NCBI GenBank assembly: GCA_015063655.1 | Contig: SVTU01000066.1 | Coordinates: forward strand, 1 to 8,063 | Length of the DNA: 8,063 nt | DNA from: Oscillospiraceae bacterium | GTDB lineage: Bacteria; Bacillota; Clostridia; Oscillospirales; CAG-272 | Direction: 5' to 3' | Shown: piece after piece, positions 5,057-8,063 of the stretch | How the letters are laid out: each line of letters begins with the position of its first letter | Numbering within the stretch: position 1 is the stretch's first letter | Program-made: the position numbers and the translations under genes | The notes under the pieces: generated by a model | What the model saw: only the letters and a program-made list of their open reading frames with translations | Database searches by the model: none | Told to the model about the DNA's origin: nothing

Positions 5057-5947
5057 ATGAAACCATCCACCATTTTGCGTGCCATGACACGTGACGGCAG
5101 TGCCCGTATCCACGTGATCGATGCCACCGAGATTGTCAATACCGCCATACGCTATCACCGTACCTCACCTACCGCCACGGCGACGCTGGGACGCCTGCTG
5201 ACGGTCACCTCGATGATGGGCTGTATGCTGGGCGAGAAGGAGAACAGCATCACCGTTACGCTGGGCGGAGACGGCCCTGCAGGGCGTGTGATCGCCGTGG
5301 GCGATTACGACGGAAACGTCAAGGGTTATATTCAAAATCCCGACGTGGAGCTTCCGCTCAAATCGAACGGTAAGCTTGACGTGGGCGGTGCCGTGGGGCA
5401 GGGGCTTTTGACCATCATTCGGGATACGGGGGCCGATCAGCCCTATACAGGCTCTATTCCCCTTTGCTCGGGCGAGATCGCCGAGGATATTGCCTCCTAT
5501 TATGCGAACAGCGAGCAGATTCCCACCGTGTGCGCTCTCGGCGTGCTGGTGGATACCGATTGCACCTGCCGTGCGGCGGGGGGCGTGCTGATCCAGCTTT
5601 TGCCGTTTGCCAATGAGGAAACAGTGAGTGCCATTGAGAAAAACGTGCCTGCCTTAGCCAATGTATCCCGTCTCTTTGACCGAGGACTCAGCCTCGAGGC
5701 TATCGCCGATATAGCCTTGGAGGGCGTGCCGTATGACGTGTTCGATGAATTGCCTGTGGCGTATCGCTGTGATTGCGGACGGGAGCGCATCGAGCGGGCA
5801 CTGATCACGCTGGGTAAGCAGGAGCTTTACAAGATGCTTGCCGAGCAGGCGGCAGAGGGTAAGGGCGAACGCCTGGAGGTGGCCTGCCGCTTCTGCGACC
5901 GCAAGGAATATTTTGATAAATCGGATATCGATAGGATGTTCAAATAA
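5057..5947 (+). CDS. hslO: Hsp33 family redox-regulated chaperone
   Basis: Cytosolic holdase chaperone that becomes active when oxidants such as hypochlorite or peroxide with heat oxidise its zinc centre and unfold its C-terminal switch. The 296-residue protein is full length. The N-terminal domain includes ATLGRLLTVTSMMG (42-55), ITVTLGGDGPAGRVIAV (65-81) and GYIQNPDVELP (90-100), all typical. The zinc switch is intact: CDC at 238-240 and CRFC at 277-280, the CXC...CXXC pattern. Additional cysteines at 56, 137, 159, 169 and 171 lie outside the switch. The ATG at 5057 has AGAAGGAAG-type ribosome binding bases at about 5040-5048. It is the last gene of the murC operon, followed directly by a strong bidirectional terminator. 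Placement with murC may co-express envelope synthesis and oxidative-stress protection, which is inference. Confidence 0.96.
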   Translation: MKPSTILRAMTRDGSARIHVIDATEIVNTAIRYHRTSPTATATLGRLLTVTSMMGCMLGEKENSITVTLGGDGPAGRVIAVGDYDGNVKGYIQNPDVELPLKSNGKLDVGGAVGQGLLTIIRDTGADQPYTGSIPLCSGEIAEDIASYYANSEQIPTVCALGVLVDTDCTCRAAGGVLIQLLPFANEETVSAIEKNVPALANVSRLFDRGLSLEAIADIALEGVPYDVFDELPVAYRCDCGRERIERALITLGKQELYKMLAEQAAEGKGERLEVACRFCDRKEYFDKSDIDRMFK

Positions 5948-5949
5948 CG

Positions 5950-6004
5950 AAAAGGGAGTATTGGAATTAGGCTGAAGCTTGCCTAAATCCAATACTCCTT
6001 TTTT
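5950..6004. terminator. Bidirectional terminator shared by hslO and the LysR gene
   Basis: GGAGTATTGGA (5955-5965) and TTAGGC (5967-5972) pair with GCCTAA (5981-5986) and TCCAATACTCC (5988-5998): 17 base pairs with one A-A mismatch and an 8-base loop. On the plus strand TTTTTT follows (5999-6004); on the minus strand CCTTTT follows. It therefore ends both convergent transcripts. The stop codon of the LysR gene (6005-6003) lies inside the plus-strand U-tract, so the two transcription units are packed without spare bases. Confidence 0.93.
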
Positions 6005-6896
6005 ATGATATGTGAGATATGATCATGCGCTCCAGCTCCTTGGCGGGGCGAGAAAGGGGCTTTGAACGCTTTTTGACCAAGGCGATGTCACGGGTGGGAT
6101 GGGGGATATTCAACGGAAGGCGAAGCACACGGTCGGCAGGCGTTCCCGTTAAAAACTCCTCGGGAATAAACCCAATGCCAAGGTTGTATTGGATGAGCGG
6201 CAGAAGCTGGTCGGCTGTTGCCGCCTCAACCTCCGCCTCAAAGTCTAAGCCGTGCTTTTGGAACAGACGAACGTAAAAGTCATACGTTGAGGTCTTGCTG
6301 CGCAGAGATACGATAGGATATTGCGCCACCTCGTGCAGGGATAGCGGTGAACCTGCGGCCAGCTCCCCGAAGGCCTCTCCCGCAACGGGAATTTCGCAAA
6401 AGCTCTTGACGGTGGTGGCGATGATTTCGGGGTCGTCGTCCAAGGGGGCTGTGATAATGGCAAGGTCTACCAGCTCGCTTTTGAGGCGAGCAATCGCGAT
6501 AGGGGTGGAATGATTGGAGATCTTGAGACGAATGCCGGGATACTGACGGCGAAATTGATTGAGAATGGGGAGAAGAAAGCAACGCAGGGCAATTTCACTG
6601 GCTCCGATGGAGAGCGTACCGCTTTCCAACGTTTTTTCGTTTTCCAATTCTTCCTCTCCCGCTTGAATGTGCTCCATAGCGGAGGCAATGTGAGAATACA
6701 AGCGTTCCCCTGCAGGCGTGAGGCTAACCCCCTTGTGATGGCGGACGAACAGTGTGCATGCAAGCTCTGCCTCCAAGGTCTTGATCGCCCGTGTCAGGTT
6801 GGGCTGGTTGAGATACAAGGCCTGTGCCGCATGGGTGAAGCTGCCGTGCTTGGCCACGTAATAAAAAATGCGGTAATAATCGTAACTGATGTTCAT
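6003..6896 (-). CDS. LysR-family transcriptional regulator
   Basis: A 297-residue LysR-type regulator: an N-terminal winged helix-turn-helix (FYYVAKHGSFTHAAQALYLN, 11-30, then QPNLTRAIKTLE, 31-42, and LTPAGERLY, 59-67), a linker helix rich in Glu (about 68-90), and a two-lobed effector-binding domain from about 90 to the end with LSIGASEIALRCFLLPIL, ISNHSTPIAIARL and LVDLAIIT as lobe-I signatures. The start is placed at 6896 because GGAG (CTCC on the plus strand, 6903-6906) lies six bases upstream. An in-frame ATG four codons earlier (6908) overlaps that site and has no ribosome binding site of its own. The co-inducer is unknown. The gene diverges from the PQ-loop-like membrane protein gene, with a 10-bp palindrome over overlapping promoters, so it probably controls that gene and itself. 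Confidence 0.95.
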   Translation of the reverse strand: MNISYDYYRIFYYVAKHGSFTHAAQALYLNQPNLTRAIKTLEAELACTLFVRHHKGVSLTPAGERLYSHIASAMEHIQAGEEELENEKTLESGTLSIGASEIALRCFLLPILNQFRRQYPGIRLKISNHSTPIAIARLKSELVDLAIITAPLDDDPEIIATTVKSFCEIPVAGEAFGELAAGSPLSLHEVAQYPIVSLRSKTSTYDFYVRLFQKHGLDFEAEVEAATADQLLPLIQYNLGIGFIPEEFLTGTPADRVLRLPLNIPHPTRDIALVKKRSKPLSRPAKELERMIISHIS

Positions 6897-6937
6897 AGCA
6901 TGCTCCATATCAAATTCGTATACAAAAGATATAAAAT

Positions 6938-6966
6938 ATACATTTTACATATACCATAAAATGTAT
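6938..6966. promoter_or_regulatory. Candidate LysR-family operator: 10-bp palindrome
   Basis: ATACATTTTA (6938-6947) is perfectly inverted as TAAAATGTAT (6957-6966) with nine bases between. A 29-bp AT-rich dyad located between a LysR gene and its divergent neighbour is the standard position for the recognition site of such regulators. It covers the -35 and spacer of the plus-strand promoter and abuts both -10 elements. Confidence 0.6.
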
Positions 6967-6972
6967 TATACT
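6944..6972 (+). promoter_or_regulatory. Predicted promoter of the PQ-loop-like gene
   Basis: TTTACA (6944-6949) and TATACT (6967-6972) are each one base from consensus with a 17-base spacer. Transcription would start near 6979, about 40 bases before the ATG at 7020. The palindrome at 6938-6966 overlaps the -35 and spacer. Confidence 0.65.
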
Positions 6973-6993
6973 ATAACAGACGGAAAACGTCAA
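6965..6993 (-). promoter_or_regulatory. Predicted promoter of the LysR gene
   Basis: On the minus strand TTGACG (6993-6988), one base from consensus, and a perfect TATAAT (6970-6965) are 17 bases apart. The start would be near 6958, inside the palindrome. Its -10 shares four base pairs with the -10 of the opposite promoter (6967-6970), so polymerase cannot occupy both at once. Confidence 0.68.
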
Positions 6994-7000
6994 GCGTTTT
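6984..7000 (+). other. Small hairpin near the 5' end of the PQ-loop-like gene transcript
   Basis: AAAACG (6984-6989) pairs with CGTTTT (6995-7000) around a 5-base loop, and one more T follows. It would lie within the first 25 bases of the transcript. With only two G-C pairs it is too weak for a convincing terminator; it might be a 5' stabiliser. It also contains the -35 of the LysR promoter on the other strand. Confidence 0.3.
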
Positions 7001-7019
7001 TACAAAAAAGGAGAAAACC

Positions 7020-7334
7020 ATGAACCTTGCTCTTTGTATCGATCTGTTTGAAGCGATCACCATTTTTTGCTTTGGCCTTTCTTGGCCCATTTCTATATGG
7101 AAATCCCTCAAGTCTCGTACGGCTAAGGGCAAGAGCTTGTTTTTTGAGGTGTTTTTGCTGGTTGGCTATGCCTTCGGCATTATGAGAAAGTGGATGATGG
7201 CAACGGGCATGCATGCCGAGGGATTTCTGTTCTATTTGAGCTTTTTCTTTTACGTTTTGAATTTTGCAGAAATTACGTTTGACCTCATTTTGTACGTGCG
7301 TAACGTGCGGTTGGATAAGCTCAGAAGTGCATGA
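7020..7334 (+). CDS. Small three-helix membrane protein, PQ-loop/SemiSWEET-like
   Basis: A 104-residue protein with three hydrophobic segments, about residues 4-26, 39-58 and 68-92, and short polar loops. Loop 1 contains SWPISIWKSLKSRTAKGKS (21-39). That resembles the loop of PQ-loop and SemiSWEET proteins, in which a Pro near the end of helix 1 is followed by a basic stretch and a KS/GxS turn. The usual Gln after the Pro is Ile here, so the match is partial. The size equals a single three-helix SemiSWEET unit, which dimerises to form a sugar pore. Similar SWP-S-RTAKGKS proteins occur in clostridial genomes as hypothetical proteins, in my recollection. The ATG at 7020 has AAGGAG (7008-7013) six bases upstream. 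Divergence from a LysR gene suggests substrate-responsive expression. Transport of a sugar or other small solute is inference. Confidence 0.85.
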   Translation: MNLALCIDLFEAITIFCFGLSWPISIWKSLKSRTAKGKSLFFEVFLLVGYAFGIMRKWMMATGMHAEGFLFYLSFFFYVLNFAEITFDLILYVRNVRLDKLRSA

Positions 7335-7370
7335 CACGGCTCTTCTTGGCAAAAAAAGAGAAAAAAACTC

Positions 7371-7399
7371 TTGACAAAGGGAAACAGGTGTGCTATAAT
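7371..7399 (+). promoter_or_regulatory. First tRNA-operon promoter (P1)
   Basis: TTGACA (7371-7376), a 17-base spacer and TATAAT (7394-7399) are perfect consensus, with an extended TGC just before the -10. A-tracts at 7351-7367 sit where an UP element would bind the polymerase alpha subunits. Transcription would start near 7406, about 120 bases before the first tRNA. Confidence 0.88.
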
Positions 7400-7473
7400 G
7401 TACCCGTTAAAGGCAGAACCGTATGCCGACACGGATGATTCAAAAAAAAATAAAAAAACTTTTTGAAAAAGGC

Positions 7474-7502
7474 TTGACAAAGCAAAACAGGTGTGCTATA
7501 AT
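7474..7502 (+). promoter_or_regulatory. Second tRNA-operon promoter (P2)
   Basis: TTGACA (7474-7479), a 17-base spacer and TATAAT (7497-7502), again with an extended TGC. It matches P1 at 27 of 29 positions and has long A-tracts upstream (7442-7470), another likely UP element. Transcription would start near 7509, about 18 bases before tRNA-Val. Confidence 0.9.
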
Positions 7503-7526
7503 AAGCAAGTCGCCGCAAGACGATAT

Positions 7527-7602
7527 GGGAGCATAGCTCAGCTGGGAGAGCATCTGCCTTACAAGCAGAGGGTCATAGGTTCGAGCCCTATTGTTCCCAC
7601 CA
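7527..7602 (+). tRNA. tRNA-Val (UAC)
   Basis: A full cloverleaf can be drawn. Acceptor GGGAGCA (7527-7533) pairs with TGTTCCC (7592-7598), with one G-U. The anticodon stem TCTGC/GCAGA encloses CTTACAA, giving anticodon TAC at 7560-7562. The T-arm contains GGTTCGAGCC. Discriminator A and CCA are encoded (7600-7602). First gene of the cluster. Confidence 0.97.
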
Positions 7603-7607
7603 CAGAT

Positions 7608-7684
7608 GGCCCGGTAGTTCAGTTGGTTAGAACGCTAGCCTGTCACGCTAGAGGTCGTGGGTTCGAGTCCCATCCGGGTCGCCA
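7608..7684 (+). tRNA. tRNA-Asp (GUC)
   Basis: Acceptor GGCCCGG (7608-7614) pairs with CCGGGTC (7674-7680), with one G-U. Anticodon stem CTAGC/GCTAG with loop CTGTCAC gives anticodon GTC at 7642-7644. The discriminator is G, an aspartate identity element, followed by encoded CCA. Only five bases separate it from tRNA-Val. Confidence 0.97.
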
Positions 7685-7710
7685 TTCAAAAAGTACAGCC
7701 CTTGCTGTAT

Positions 7711-7786
7711 GCCTCTGTAGCTCAGTTGGTAGAGCAGGGGACTGAAAATCCCCGTGTCGTTGGTTCGATTCCGACCGGAGGCACCA
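7711..7786 (+). tRNA. tRNA-Phe (GAA)
   Basis: Acceptor GCCTCTG (7711-7717) pairs with CGGAGGC (7776-7782). Anticodon stem GGGGA/TCCCC with loop CTGAAAA gives anticodon GAA at 7744-7746. The D-arm has GCTCAGTTGGTAGAGC. Discriminator A and CCA (7784-7786) are encoded. Confidence 0.97.
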
Positions 7787-7789
7787 TAT

Positions 7790-7865
7790 GCGGATTTAGC
7801 TCATTTGGTAGAGCGCCACCTTGCCAAGGTGGAGGTGGCGGGTTCGAGCCCCGTAATCCGCTCCA
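7790..7865 (+). tRNA. tRNA-Gly (GCC)
   Basis: Acceptor GCGGATT (7790-7796) pairs with AATCCGC (7855-7861). Anticodon stem CCACC/GGTGG with loop TTGCCAA gives anticodon GCC at 7823-7825. Discriminator T and encoded CCA (7863-7865). It starts three bases after tRNA-Phe. Confidence 0.97.
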
Positions 7866-7898
7866 AACGGGCACGAACACACAAGGATCGTGCCCGTT
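7866..7898 (+). other. Perfect 11-bp hairpin after tRNA-Gly without a U-tract
   Basis: AACGGGCACGA (7866-7876) pairs perfectly with TCGTGCCCGTT (7888-7898) around an 11-base loop, directly abutting the CCA of tRNA-Gly. AACTTTCGG follows, so no standard U-run is present. It may be a weak terminator, an RNase processing signal, or a stabiliser between the four-tRNA block and tRNA-Cys. Confidence 0.6.
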
Positions 7899-7986
7899 AA
7901 CTTTCGGTATCATGCAACAAAGGTTGCAGATTATATAAAGGTCGTCGGGCTGCGCCAATAGGCACAGACAGACGGCTGACTCATAA

Positions 7987-8061
<75 letters not shown>

Positions 8062-8063
8062 AA

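Noticed and set aside
6897..6908. Upstream ATG at 6908 as the LysR start
   Set aside because: It overlaps the GGAG site that serves the ATG at 6896 and has no ribosome binding site of its own; the family N-terminus fits the shorter form.
7335..7370. Possible terminator after the PQ-loop-like gene (CTCTT...AAGAG)
   Set aside because: The stem is only five pairs and is not followed by a T-run. The A-rich bases are better explained as the UP element of tRNA promoter P1.

Overview
The window looks like the chromosome of an endospore-lineage Firmicute, most likely a fairly GC-rich member of the Clostridia. The pointers are a SpoVG-family gene, GGAGG-type ribosome binding sites, promoters close to TTGACA/TATAAT, CCA-encoding tRNA genes, and clostridial-looking MurC and Hsp33 proteins. 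I cannot name a genus. Nothing here looks like a phage, transposon, CRISPR array or island; this is core chromosome with some poorly characterised small genes and dense regulatory DNA.

Layout. Positions 1-571 hold two small minus-strand genes of unknown function, the second running off the left edge. They diverge from a plus-strand pair at 722-2163: a diacylglycerol kinase-family lipid kinase and a YfcE-type metallophosphoesterase joined by an ATGA overlap. spoVG follows on the minus strand (2203-2496), ending in a hairpin terminator. The only stretch over 300 bases without a gene is 2497-2857, between spoVG and murC. It holds a strongly structured RNA element that reads best as the spoVG leader, divergent promoters, a 9-bp inverted repeat and a UACG hairpin before murC.

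murC, a SAM-dependent methyltransferase gene and hslO (Hsp33) form a tightly spaced plus-strand operon (2858-5947). It ends at a bidirectional terminator shared with a convergent LysR-type regulator gene (6003-6896). The regulator diverges from a three-helix, PQ-loop/SemiSWEET-like membrane protein gene (7020-7334). Their promoters overlap base for base and sit on a 10-bp palindrome, so this is a good candidate for a regulator-target pair. The right end is a tRNA cluster (Val-UAC, Asp-GUC, Phe-GAA, Gly-GCC, then Cys-GCA) driven by two nearly identical consensus promoters with A-tracts upstream.

How the parts fit: cell-wall precursor synthesis (MurC), redox-stress chaperoning (Hsp33), membrane lipid phosphorylation and a sporulation/septation-linked RNA-binding regulator (SpoVG) lie side by side. 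This is ordinary housekeeping content. The most unusual item is the roughly 154-nt folded element upstream of spoVG; the most testable regulatory hypothesis is the LysR/PQ-loop divergent control region.
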